A stretch of DNA of 64,000 nucleotides, taken from NCBI GenBank assembly GCA_031769625.1, contig JAUIMM010000519.1, positions 3,591,501-3,655,500 on the forward strand, written 5' to 3'. Below the pieces are notes generated by a model. That model was not told the origin of the DNA, did no database searches, and saw only the letters and a program-made list of their open reading frames with translations. This stretch comes from Taudactylus pleione. Lineage: Eukaryota; Chordata; Amphibia; Anura; Myobatrachidae. The position numbers and the translations under genes were made by a program. Positions 1 to 10,317 of the stretch are shown one piece after another. Numbering within the stretch: the first letter of the stretch is position 1; every line of letters begins with the position of its first letter.

Positions 1-812
1 TCAATTGGTTGTTTAAATCAGTTTGTATTTAAATATCCGCTCCCCCAAATACTCTTGTACACCACTTTCATAAATGAAAGCCTTTGTTGGGATCTTCATG
101 CATACAGATCACTTTCACAGCCCATGCACAGTGTAATTCCTCCGGTTGTTCTTGATACTCCACCATTGGCGCACCACAGACACTAGCACCTGCCTGTGGC
201 CTCTGCCTGAACATGGCCTCAGTGGAAATGGCTGTGCACCAAAGAATGCAGCCCCCTTGTAGAGACATGCCCTCAACACTTCTATAACATGCCCATTCGA
301 CAAATTTTTTTGCACTCACTTCAGGCTACCTACGAGACACCGCCCAAGAATGCCCATATTATTGCCTCACTATTTCTATTGCCTACGCTCCGTACGCAAC
401 ATGAGCATTTGCGCATACACACATGCACCATTGGGATTTTCAGGACAGTTTGCACATGCGCACAATAATCTCTCAACTATGAAAACATTGTCATTGCGTG
501 CAGATAGCGTCCATCTCTGAATCATGCGATCGTAACCGATGATCCGCCATTGGCGGCCATTCATGATCAGCAATCCCTGGGGGAATAGGTGAAATTTTTC
601 ATGTTTAAAATACCCAATTTGCTGATCATGATCATATTTTGGACAGGATCGGCAAATCAGGGAAATCCAATATGTTGGATTTCACAGATGCCCCTACCGC
701 AGCGTCTGGAATTGCCCCAAACAATCGTTGATATATGGACGCCTGTAACCAAAATTCACAAGAATGTACTCAATTAATTAGCAACCAGTGCCTACTGCAT
801 TTTGGTGACATT
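1..812. other. Intergenic spacer, no gene recognised
   Basis: No reading frame here resembles a known protein, and the short open frames have random composition. Positions about 565-640 carry scattered TGATCA/GATCATGAT-like short palindromes. I recognise no repeat family in this stretch. Confidence 0.5.
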
Positions 813-1332
813 GGGGGAGATGTATGAACCGCCCAAGCGGTAACAGCGTACGTTATGTGCTCTTATACCGCTTCTCCCCGATGTATGATCGGGGGGTTTG
901 GTGGTAGAAGATAGCAGCGCCGATAGCCTGGACCATGTATGAACGGTCAGAACGCCTGACCATTCCGCCCGCTCTTGCTGTCGCTATCGACAGCTACAGC
1001 CTGGCGCTGCCCTATCCCCACTGCATGGACAGCGCTGTAACTGCTATGGTGGCTGCCAGCTCCAGGGCTGCACGCGAGATCTTGCGATACTTGCAAGATC
1101 CCGCGCATGCTCAGTGGAGCCGGCCGGGACTGTGACACACTGCAACAGCACTAGGCTGATGCGCTATGTCCTCAGGCAGGGATTGCCGGAAGGAGGAGTT
1201 AACACTCCCCCTCTTCAGCCGATGAGATGTTAATACATCTTACCGGTAGTGCTTCCTGCTTCGCCTCGGTAAAGAGGCGAAGCAGGAAGCGATATAGCGG
1301 AACGTTAAGTGCTGCTATAATACATCCCCCCC
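813..1332. mobile_element. Foldback/MITE-like element, GC-rich, with internal hairpins
   Basis: The ends are inverted: GGGGGAGATGTAT on the left, and on the right a run of C preceded by ATACAT, which reads GGGGGGATGTAT in reverse complement. The interior holds several hairpins, including a perfect one at 1251-1290. No transposase is present, so any mobility would have been supplied in trans. I found no clean target-site duplication, so the exact borders are uncertain. Confidence 0.55.
1251..1290. repeat. Perfect hairpin, 17-bp arms
   Basis: Positions 1251-1267 and 1274-1290 are exact reverse complements separated by a 6-base loop (GGTAAA). The hairpin lies near the right end of the foldback element at 813-1332 and is probably one of its structural modules. 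Confidence 0.9.
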
Positions 1333-1397
1333 AGTAACTCAGTGATGTCACTGGTTCTTATAAATGAATAGGCTACATTTTATTGAATATTGACTCA

Positions 1398-1600
1398 GGC
1401 CCTGATTCAGAGCCGGGCGCTGTGAAAGAGCGCTCGCTCTGAATCAGGGTGTTTTTTTTATTTTGGGTGCGAGACCTCGGAGCGATGGAGCGCCCATCGC
1501 TAGCCAGATCTCGCGCATGCGCACGTCGGCCCCGGCTCCGGCGTGCGCATGCGCAGTGGCCTAACATTGACCTGCTCGCGAGCGGTTCTGAATCAGGCCC
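1398..1600. mobile_element. MITE of the GGGCCTGATTCAG family (3-bp TSD TCA)
   Basis: The element begins GGCCCTGATTCAG and ends CTGAATCAGGCCC, giving 13-bp terminal inverted repeats with one mismatch. It is flanked by TCA at 1395-1397 and 1601-1603. It is non-coding and rich in palindromes (the GCGCATGCGCA type). A 3-bp TSD and G-rich TIR fit PIF/Harbinger-like MITEs, but the superfamily is inferred. Related copies in this window lie at 16986-17404, 24671-25211, 30648-31170, 31388-31871, 53041-53587 and 56900-58062. Confidence 0.75.
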
Positions 1601-1603
1601 TCA

Positions 1604-1672
1604 GTTCACAAAATAGCTGACTCAATTATGCTTTGGTGATCCGCTCTTTCAACTCACAATTCATATATATTT

Positions 1673-1732
<60 letters not shown>

Positions 1733-3549
1733 TAGATATATATCAAACAACTGTTTAGCGACCTGCTGCTTGTGATGGGAGCTGATTTTGTCCTACGTTG
1801 TTTTCACCCCTCTATTGCTCTATGCCATTGGTTCTGAAACTTGGTCCTTAGGACCCCAAACAGTTCACATGTTTCAGGTCACCCAGCAGGTGCACAGGTG
1901 TAGTTATTACTCACTGACACATTTTATAAGATCTACAGGTGGAGCTAATGATTTCACTTGCGGTTCTGTGAGGAGACCTGGAAAACGTGCACCATGTGGG
2001 GTCCTGAGGGCAGAGTTTGAGAACCTGTGCTCTATGCCACCTTTGAGTCTATTTTTCTATTTTATTTTACTTTTAATCTTTTGCTATTAAACATCACAAT
2101 AGTAAAGACATTACACATTTGAAAACAAGTTCAGCACGACTCAGTTCCTGAGTCAAGCAATTTTGCTTTTGGATTTTGCATATTTAGTTAACTTTAATCT
2201 ACTTTTAGCTAATCCTTATTTGGAAACCATATTTGGCTGGGAAGCCGACGCTGTCATGGCAATACTTTGGTAACCTCATTTACATGCACAAGGATCAATC
2301 GCTGACCTGCTTTGTTTAAACGAGCTTATTGAATTAGACAAGTACAATTAACTGTGTAATAGTTACTATGCGGGTCTCTCCCCGTTACACTCTCCTAGCA
2401 CAGAGAACAGATCCTAGAAATCTCATCCTAGACTAGCTGCCAAGAGGGGAGGGTACGAACAACAGATTGGGCTAATTTGGCAGTCTGGAAAAAAAATATT
2501 TTATTTCCTTAAATTAAATGTACTGTAACTAATATGCATAAAATACATATTTACATTTTACCATTTGCTTTATGTACAAGCTATTTAAGTTAGATGATTA
2601 AAAATATGTTTTTACAAATGTGTGCGGAAGAGCCATTAGCAGATGTAATTTTTGTTTTCATTACAAATTTACATGCGTCAGAAAACACAATCGGTATTGT
2701 CTTGTTTCGTCTTTCAATCTCTGGCAGGAATGGCCAGCATGGAAGGTGTTAACAGCCAGACACTTTGAATAAACTAGGATCACAACCAGCAGGATGATCT
2801 GGCTGAGACTTTGCCTCATAGTAATCATCAGTTATGTAACCAAGAAGTTAATCTTAGCAACCCAGCTATGTTATTAATAAATGTAGGTTCATAATGCCTG
2901 GCCATGTATTAGCAGGTAGCTGTCCAGTCCGTTCCTTGTGAAATACCTGACGGAAATGCATTTTATAGCTACGGCTGCAGTAATGCGATGATCTCCCTGT
3001 CATTCTGTTGACAAAGTTAATTTTACTTTTTTTTAAAAATACCTCCAGGAACAGTGTAATTAAAAGTCTTCAGCATGTGTTTAGTATTTAAGACATCTAA
3101 TACTCAGTGTTTGCACCAAATGTTTTATTTGTTTGTTTGTTTTTATGCCTTGTAAGACTGCAAAACTATTTTCTTTAACTAAGATGGGTAATTAAAATAT
3201 GGTAATAATCCAGAGAGAAAAAAAGACAAAATGTAGACACCTGTAGCACAATTCCAATAAGAATGTTTTTATGGCTGTTTATAGAATAAATAGAACTACA
3301 TTCCTGCCAACTATTTCTTCCCACAGTGAGAGAAAACTGTACTTCTGTTTTCACACCACAATAATTTGTCTATTGCAATAACCTGGGTGGAATTTGTTAA
3401 CTAATTAAAACAAAATTCCTTTAACTCCAGATTATTGACTGAGCCCAGTTGATTGCTGTATGAAAATCAGTAGTATTGTCAAATGTTTGGCACACATGTT
3501 AATATGGTCATATACAATTACAGAGTAAACGTTGTTTCATGGTGACATA
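1604..3549. other. AT-rich spacer; possible conserved non-coding DNA
   Basis: No gene is visible. A GATA microsatellite lies at about 1672-1731. From about 2380 to 3530 the sequence is AT-rich, has no obvious transposon ends or tandem repeats, and contains many homeodomain-like TAATTA/ATTAAA words. That texture resembles gene-desert conserved non-coding DNA, but only a cross-species alignment could show conservation. Confidence 0.4.
1672..1731. repeat. GATA tetranucleotide microsatellite
   Basis: About fifteen uninterrupted GATA/TAGA units, followed by a short TATATC stretch. Confidence 0.95.
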
Positions 3550-3849
3550 ACACATGGTTGAGGGGGGTGACACTGACGGTACCCCCAATCACAGGCAAAC
3601 ACAGGCGTGAAGCACCGTGACCCTCAAAACAGTGATGCACACAGGGTCACGCATCCCGCTGGGGTCATAGTACGGAGATCAGGACTTTCTCCGGTCACAT
3701 AAAAATATAAAATTTTACGAACACACCTTAGTAAAGTCCACCTATAACCAAAGGCAAGGGGTTATGCAACAAATAATCAGTGAAACATATCAACCTGTCA
3801 AATAAATTCCAGTCCACATTTTCTCAAGAGCACATTTAGTAGTTCTGAT

Positions 3850-4064
3850 GTCAGTCCTTCTTTAACATATCAGCAGCTTTATCTTCACTTGCTACAAAGG
3901 TGACGCTTATAGACTTTCTCTCCACGAAATCTCGGATGAAGTGGTGTCTGAAAGCAATGTGCTTGGCCCGTCCATGGTGCTTGATGCTGTAGGACATGTC
4001 AATTGCACCCTTGTTGTCACACTATGTTGATATTCTCATCCTAAAAAGATTTACTTCACACAAA
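3850..4064 (-). pseudogene. Ty1/copia RNase H, 3' part (retrotransposon remnant)
   Basis: Read on the minus strand, about 4020 to 3858 encodes a recognisable end of a Ty1/copia RNase H domain. It has the DNKGAID motif (near 4000-4020), an H-x-RAKHI segment, the HHFIRD motif near 3936, and an SEDKAAD-like tail. This domain degrades the RNA strand of the RNA/DNA hybrid during reverse transcription. The fragment continues the RNase H/RT piece at 4287-4790, and the MITE at 4065-4283 separates them. No intact frame is retained. I could not define the LTR with confidence; the GC-richer stretch at 3555-3850 could contain it. Confidence 0.75.
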
Positions 4065-4283
4065 GGGGCCTATTCATCACCACTTAATATCTACAAAAGC
4101 AGGTGAAAATTCAAATTTTCACCTGTAATTGTAGAAATTAAGTTATCGGACCATCCGAAAGGAGCAGTGAACAGTTCAGCGAAGACAGCTGATTTTCGAA
4201 TCAGCTGGCTCCGCTACGGAGCAATGATGAATGTTAATTATCAGGGTTCGGACCCCAATTATTAACATAATGAATAGACCCCC
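4065..4283. mobile_element. MITE, TIR GGGGCCTATTCAT, inserted into copia RNase H
   Basis: Left end GGGGCCTATTCAT; the right end reads GGGGGTCTATTCAT in reverse complement. The flanks are AAA on both sides (4062-4064 and 4284-4286); because of the G/C runs an alternative reading gives a 5-bp CAAAG duplication. Internal palindromes are visible near 4105-4125 and 4189-4206. It is non-coding, and copia RNase H sequence resumes on both sides, so it landed after the retrotransposon. Confidence 0.7.
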
Positions 4284-4286
4284 AAA

Positions 4287-4790
4287 GTCTCTTTAACATA
4301 AAGCTTCCTTGCCAGTTTCCGTGTGCCACGTTTTCTGCCTCAGTGGTGGATAGGTCTAGAGTGGATTGCTTTCTGCTAGACTAGCTGACAGCTACGCCTG
4401 CCAGCAGAAACAGGTATCCCATGTATGAGAACGGCGATCATCCTCATCTGATCCCCAGTCGGCATCCCCAGACAAAACTCTTGTTTCAATAAGCTGAACC
4501 ATTTAAGTACATCATGATTTCTTTTAATCACAGTCCAGTGTTGTTTCCTATGGTTAATGGCAAATTGGCTCACCTGGCTCACAGCATGTGTGATGTCTGG
4601 ATGAGTTCCTATACTTGCATACATTAAACTTCTAACAGCTCCTTGATAAGGGATATTACTTATGTCCTCTATCACTGTCTCACTTCTTGGTGACATGGAT
4701 TTTGTATTGATATAACCTATTGGGTGGAACCTGGTTGGTCACAATAGGTGTCAAGCTGAATATGAAAGTGGATGTTAGGCCACTCTCCTT
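4287..4790 (-). pseudogene. Ty1/copia RT C-terminus to RNase H (remnant)
   Basis: On the minus strand the open stretch 4696-4376 encodes the classical junction after the copia reverse transcriptase: an IPYQGAVRSLMYA-like motif, then a T-H-PDI-AV segment, and a degenerate RNase H beginning. Upstream on the minus strand (about 4790-4697) a weak TPIVTNQ stretch resembles the usual copia segment before it. Stops and frame changes follow 4376. The reverse transcriptase core with YVDD lies at 7613 and above, so about 2.8 kb of foreign DNA separates the two. Confidence 0.8.
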
Positions 4791-5400
4791 AACCAGGATG
4801 CTGGGTTTATTGTTAACAGTGGTACAGTGCATACAGAGTGTAACAGTGGTGACGAACAGCGATATATAGCAGATAATAGTGGTATCACCTATGAGGAGCT
4901 AAGTACCGTGCATCCACATGGTATTATGACATGCCCAGTGACGGTTCTAGGGGCAGGCTAACAGGGCCATCGCCCGGAGCGCTGGCTCCTAGAGGGTGCC
5001 ACTGAGTCCCAAAAGAAAAAAGAAAACCCAGAAGAAATTTTAAAAAAACTGCGCAGGTCCCCCCGCTAGCCGCCACAGGGAGGCTCCATTTGCCAGGCGC
5101 CCGCTGAGATTTGTTACCAGCGGGCACCCGGCTCCCTCCCTGCAGCAGCAGCCGAAAGCCGGAGCTCACTCCTGAGCTCCGGCTTCCGGCAGAAAGCACT
5201 ATGGGAGGGGCGTCGTGACGTCTCACCCATAGATCCGAGGGGCACTCCCGAGCTCCGGCTCCCGCAGAGAGCACTATGGGAGGGACGTCATGACATCTCT
5301 CCCATAGATCCGTGGAGCCACGGTCGGACCAGACGGCAGTGGAAGCAGGAGCGGGGCTTAAGGTAAGTATTGTGTTTGTATTTTTTTTTCTGAAGCACCA

Positions 5401-6145
5401 GCATGACTATAGGGGCATTACTACTCGGGGATTACTATAGGGGGCATTACTACTGGGGGCACGACTATAGGGGGAATTACTAATGGGGACATTAGTACTG
5501 GAGAGCATTACTACTGGGGGTACTACTACTGGGGGCACTACTAATGGGGGCACTAGTCATGGGGGCATTACTACTGTGGGCACTACTATAGGGGGCATTT
5601 CTAGTGGTGGATTACTACTGGGGAGCATTACTACTGGGGGAACTACTATAGGGGGCATTACTAATGGGGGGATTACTACTGGGGAGCATTACTACTGGGG
5701 GAACTACTATAGGGGGCATTACTATAGGGGGCATTACTACTGTGAGCACTACTATAGGGGGCTTTACTACTGTGGGCACTACTATAGGGGGCATTACTAC
5801 TGTGGGCATTACTAATGGGGGTATTACTAATGGGGGCACTACTACTGGGGCCATTACTACTGGGGGCACTACTATAGGGAGCATTACTAATGGGGGATTA
5901 CTACTGGGGGACATTACTAATGGGGGCATTACTACTGGGAGAACTACTATAGGGGGCATTACTACTGGGGGCACTACTATAGGGGGCATTACCAATGGGG
6001 GCACTGCATGGGGGGCACCACTACTGGGGCCATTGTGTAAAGAGCACCACTGCTGTGGGAATTGTATAAGGGGCACTACCACTGTGGGCATTGTATTAGG
6101 GGCACTACTACTGTGGGCCTTGTGTATAAGGGACACTAATTTCAG
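5401..6145. repeat. 15-bp minisatellite (GGGGGCATTACTACT type)
   Basis: About 45-50 units of GGGGG followed by a ten-base CATTACTACT/CACTACTATA/CATTACTAAT variant. The period is 15 bp, which keeps frames open on both strands and produces Gly/Thr- and Pro/Val-rich pseudo-ORFs of about 110-177 codons. I do not consider these genes. Confidence 0.92.
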
Positions 6146-6219
6146 CATTGTGTAAAAGGGGCACCATTGTGTGTCATAACATGAATAAGGGACTACTGTG
6201 TGGTGTAATTGAATTAGGG

Positions 6220-6600
6220 ATAATGTATTATAAAGGTAATTACTGCGTGTGGCTTAATGTATTATACAGGGCATAGCTCATGTGGCATAATGTGTTATAC
6301 AGGTCATTACTGCGTGTGGCATAATGTGTTATAAAGGCCATTACTGTGTGTGGCATAATGTGTTATACAGGGCATTACTGCATATAGCATAATATGTTAT
6401 ACAGGTCATTACTGCATGTGGCATAATGTGTTATAAAGGCCATTACTGTGTGTCGCATAATGTGTTATAAAGGGCATTACTGCCTGTGGCATAATGTGTT
6501 ATAAAGGCCATTACTATGTATTATAAAGGGCATTACTGCGTGTGGCATAATGTGTTATAAAGGCCATTACTATGTGTTATAAAGGGCATTACTGTGTAAG
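6220..6600. repeat. 34-bp tandem repeat
   Basis: Roughly ten to eleven units of a 34-bp motif that starts CATTACTGCGTGTGGC and ends TGTTATAAAGGC. Some units are shortened. It lies inside the hAT-type element, directly downstream of the 15-bp minisatellite. Confidence 0.88.
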
Positions 6601-6870
6601 ACATACTGTGTAAGACGCTTTACTGCGCCAGGCAATTATTTGCCATGAGGGGAGAGCTTGGGGGAAGCCCAGCATCTCCGGAAGTGCTGGGCACACCCCA
6701 CAGTGTGATGAATTGGGGGAGTTCCGCAAGGACACGCCCCCATTCCGGAAGGGCGCACAGAGGTACGGCATCTAACAAAAGTAATTTATTTATTTTTTTA
6801 TTGGGGGGGGGCGCAACTGGGAACTTTTGCCCTGAGCTCCACAATGTCTAGAACCAGCCCTGGACATGCC

Positions 6871-7612
6871 ACACAGTAAAGATGGGTCCTAGTGCCCGGA
6901 TGTATTCAGGAGACAGTGCTGGAACGCACTGCTCACTAACATTTGGTTAGTTTTATGCCTTTGTCAATGGGACTACTGGCTGGTTTTGCATATGATGCAG
7001 CAGTGATGCTAGAATCTACTAATGCTGCAGGAAGCATCTTTTGTAAATGCACACCTCCTGCCAGCTTCTGTGATCTACTGCTGCATCTGAGGATGCAGCC
7101 ATCGGAACTTTTGTGTTAAAATCGTCCAACTGAGTAAAGGCACCCTCCCTCATCCCCGAACATGGCCAATCTGTCGTTATCGGTAGATTGACCAGCATGT
7201 TCGGGCGATGATAGATGTAAAAAACGTCCAGCGGTAGCACGCATCGCTGGTTGTTTTTGACATTAAGCTGGCTGATTTGTGCCTGATTAACAAGCGATTG
7301 AATGATAGCTATGTTGTTATTGTTCACTCGCTTTGTTTAATTGGGTAGTGAATACCTGTGTTTACTCTCAGGTTACTCAGGATTGTGCTTTTTCAAGCAG
7401 CCAGGGCCAGTGAAACTGTGTCAGAAAACATATACATTGGCCTTAGCACACCCAGAATACGGGGCCGACATGCTCCCATTCTCTGGGGCGCTGGCCGTCA
7501 CCTCACCTTCCCAATGTGAGAGATTTCGTGGACACTGATCAGCACATGCGCAATACAGATTCCGTGCATGCACCGATCAGCCACCATTGGAGTTAATGAA
7601 TCAGGCCATATT
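6871..7612. other. Inserted block between copia RT and RNase H, partly unclassified
   Basis: This DNA, together with 4791-4927 on the other side of the hAT element, interrupts the copia coding sequence. Its right end at about 7599-7610 reads TGAATCAGGCC, the terminal sequence of the GGGCCTGATTCA MITE family. A degraded partner may lie near 6895 (CCGGATGTATTCA). The open frame at 7327-7019 (minus) has no recognisable domain. Confidence 0.4.
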
Positions 7613-8449
7613 GACCTGCTAGCAACAGATCATCCACATACACAACTACGATGAATAATTTATGGTCTTTTGTCTTGTGGTATTGACATTGATCGGTCTC
7701 TAAATGTATAAGTCCATTTCTAATAGTACAACATCTAGCTTAATGTACCAACAATGACCACTATGCTTTAGACCATACAATGCCTTTTTTCAATAAACAG
7801 ACTTTTTCAATTTGGAACATGTTCTCATTGTAATGTATTGGAGGTTCCATATACATTTCTTCAATTAACTCTCGATTTAAGAAAGTCTAATTGGTACAGC
7901 AACAAATCATGCATGGCAGATATGGCAATGACTAAACTTAATGTACGTTACCTTGCCACAGGTGAGAGGATTTTACCATAGTCAATACTGGATTTCTGTG
8001 TATATCCTTTAGGGACAAGATGGACTTTTTAACGGGCTTTGGTTCTGTCTGCACTTAACAATTTACAAAAGATCCACTTGTTCTTGACTGTATTGCAGTG
8101 ACTTGGCCTGTTAACAACAGCAGTCCATGTATTGTTGTCATGCAATGATGCCATTTCTTTATCTATTGCTGATTTTCATTCCTCCTAGTTGGCTTGACTT
8201 TGCTTCTTGGATATTATGGGGTTCACAGAAATCAATATTTGCAAATTCCTCATAATATCTCTTAGTTGGTTTTCCTGTATTGTTTCTTACAGAACTCCTG
8301 CTTTGTGATTTAGTATCTATGCCGGCAGTCTCCAACTAAAACACGCTTCCAGCTGTTGGTATGTCCAGCGTAACAAGTTTGTGCTGTGATTCTTGTTCCA
8401 GCTTCACATTAGGTGGGGTTATTTCATGGATCACCATCTCCCCGGGTTT
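7613..8449 (-). pseudogene. Ty1/copia reverse transcriptase fragment with YVDD
   Basis: Minus-strand translation at about 7650-7613 gives VVYVDDLLLAG, the catalytic motif of Ty1/copia reverse transcriptases; the YVDD codons occupy 7640-7629. Upstream, 8449-7700 shows scattered RT-like segments broken by stops and frameshifts. The enzyme would copy element RNA into DNA in cytoplasmic particles. The frame stops abruptly at 7612, where a foreign terminus (TGAATCAGGCC) begins. The fragment is not functional. Confidence 0.8.
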
Positions 8450-8958
8450 TTAAGCTTTTTTGTTTGTAATGTCTCATAGTCTGTATCCTTTACTTTCCTG
8501 ACAGTATGCAAGAATGATATACTCGACAGACTTGGGATCCAGTTTACGTCTCTTCTTCTTAGGGATGTGTGCATATGCTCTGCACCCAAAGACTCAGAGA
8601 TTATTGACACTTGGCTTTCTTCCAGGCCATGCTTCTAGCAGTGTTTTGCCTGCGACAGCTACTGCGGGTGCACAGGTTTTCAAATATTCTGCGGTAGACA
8701 CTGCTTCTGTCCAAAACTCTTTTCTAGGCCCATGTCATTAGTCCACATGCTCTCCACAATTGTGTGATTGGCATGCTCACTGACACCATTCTGCTCTGGC
8801 AAGTACAATATGGTTATTTGGTGCTCAATGCCATTTTTATTAAGGAAGATGGCTACTTTTTTTTTTTTCATACTCACCGCCTTTGCAAGGGCGGCGAGTA
8901 TAAATGCAAGGCAGCCAGTTTCCAAAACAGCACGTTTCAACAAGTAAATAATACATAG
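8450..8958 (-). pseudogene. Ty1/copia integrase core fragment
   Basis: On the minus strand, 8943-8680 encodes the end of a retroviral-type integrase core: a GGEY motif in an adjacent frame near 8890-8870, then NGIEHQ-TI, PEQNGVSE (with the catalytic-type Glu) and an NHTIVESM segment. Further down (about 8680-8500) are traces of the post-core region, including YAHIPKKKRRKLDPKS. A poly-A-like run of K codons near 8863-8875 marks a frameshift. Integrase inserts the cDNA. The Gag/protease part upstream is missing. A short inverted duplication lies at 8870-8904. Confidence 0.82.
8870..8904. repeat. Inverted duplication at the integrase GGEY codons
   Basis: ATACTCACCGCCTTTGC is followed at once by its near-complement GCAAGGGCGGCGAGTAT. 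Both strands therefore read CKGGEY-like residues at the same spot. It may be chance, a foldback-synthesis event, or a head-to-head rearrangement of two copia copies. Confidence 0.7.
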
Positions 8959-9340
8959 CTGACATCAGGGGATATAGGGGTATGTCTTTGTAGACTTACA
9001 ACATTATTTTAAGCAGTGAGTGGCCCTCAGAGCCCCAAATGTTTGACCATCTCTGCTCTGTATAACTCTAGACTGTATATAAGGACATAAACTTTTGACA
9101 AGGTTTGAAATGTATGTTCATGTAAAGAGGCTGCTTGGACAATTCTGCTTATTTAAATAAAATAACAAAATAACCAACAATGCTATTTCAACCAGCAAGT
9201 CTCTCTCCCAAATTGTGATGCCAAGATTTAGAACAAATCGCTTGCTATCATGTATATAGATGATGTTACGCTGATCCTCTTAGTGCACGCAAAAATATAA
9301 TCTGGCTTTATACCTATGAATATGAATCTGCTGCACTTCA
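8959..9340. other. Spacer, nothing recognised
   Basis: AT-rich sequence without gene-like frames. It may include degraded copia 5' sequence, but I see no Gag or protease motif. Confidence 0.4.
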
Positions 9341-9346
9341 TATTAA

Positions 9347-9516
9347 AGGGGATATTTATCAAATCTTGGGGAGAGATAAAGTGGAAAGAGATAAAGTACC
9401 AACCTATCAGCTTCTGTCATTTTACAGGATGTGCTAGAAAAATGACAGAAGCTGATTGGTTGCCATGAGCAACTTCTCCAGTTTATCTCTCCCCAAGATT
9501 TGATAAAACTCCCCCT
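9347..9516. mobile_element. Hairpin MITE (CCAATCAG family), TSD TAA
   Basis: The ends are AGGGGATATTTATC and, in reverse complement, AGGGGGAGTTTTATC, flanked by TAA at 9344-9346 and 9517-9519. The two halves fold onto each other through arms containing GATAAAGTACCAACC and TCAGCTTCTGTCATTTT. Relatives lie at 18583-18889, 20398-20561, 38006-38160, 42563-42683, 43882-44030 and 47360-47509. Confidence 0.8.
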
Positions 9517-9519
9517 TAA

Positions 9520-10317
9520 TCTGTCAATTGATCATGGGAATATTGGTTTAGATTAATTGTGCCGCATGTAAAGCGGTTGATAATTCCCAGTGGGAGTACT
9601 TATTTTAAATTCTGAAAGTTGGGCTCAAATTATTACGTGGGTGTGGCTGTATCGCCCACTGAAGTGTGAATAAGAAGCAGAACTCTATAAATCGAGGTGC
9701 ACCAGCACTGAATAAGACACGCTGATGTGTGCTGCATTGTACAGTTATAAATTAGCCCTGTGAACTGTTATTGGAAGCTGTCACAGTGACAGTGGGTAGA
9801 GTGTTGGCATTCTCTTTGGCAGAGCTTCTTGTGAAAACAAAGAATAAAATTGATGCTTGTGGCTTTGTGGGTAATGGAGAGCTATGCTTTATGCTGAAAT
9901 ACAAAATGCTTAAAAAATGTCACATTTGTTACTTTGGTGACAAAATGAGAGGTAATCACTACAGATTAATGGATTCATTATAGATCCATGTTAGTGACAA
10001 ATTGATTGATTTACCAGACACTATTTATCTCTGTTTCCATTAGAGAGACAGTGGTCAGTGTTATTTTCGGAGTGCTGTAGTTGCCGTCCCTCCTCGCAGG
10101 GGATACATAGAATAAAACACACAAACAGAAATGTGAAAAATAAATACAATGGACCTGATTAAGAGATTCACATTGCCTGACTGTGTCTGCACAGTAAAAT
10201 GGGGCTGTATTTAGAATTTTCTGTACCTATGGCTCCTTACGCCCTGGAATTGCAGATCATGGGCATGAGAGTACAAGGTGATTACAATAGGGGTGTGCAC
10301 ATGTAAATATGAGATAT
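9520..10317. other. Spacer, nothing recognised
   Basis: No gene or defined repeat end. The 70-codon open frame at 9771-9983 has no recognisable domain. Confidence 0.4.

Larger units (their letters stand above)
4936..6862. mobile_element. hAT-type non-autonomous element with internal VNTRs, TSD GACATGCC
   Basis: Terminal inverted repeats are CAGTGACGGTTCTAG at the left and CAGGGCTGGTTCTAG in reverse complement at the right. A perfect 8-bp duplication, GACATGCC, flanks them (4928-4935 and 6863-6870). An 8-bp TSD with CAG-starting TIRs is the hAT signature. No transposase is present. The interior is a GC-rich left part with inverted ATGGGAG..CTCCCAT-type modules (about 5180-5310), a 15-bp minisatellite, a 34-bp tandem repeat, and a GC-rich right part. 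The long open frames across the minisatellite on both strands are artefacts of a period divisible by three. The element at 28311-29812 appears to be an inverted relative. Confidence 0.88.

Noticed and set aside
5483..6155. Overlapping open frames of 110-177 codons on both strands, Gly/Thr- or Pro/Val-rich
   Set aside because: They span a 15-bp tandem repeat; a period divisible by three keeps frames open by chance. No start context, domain or exon structure.
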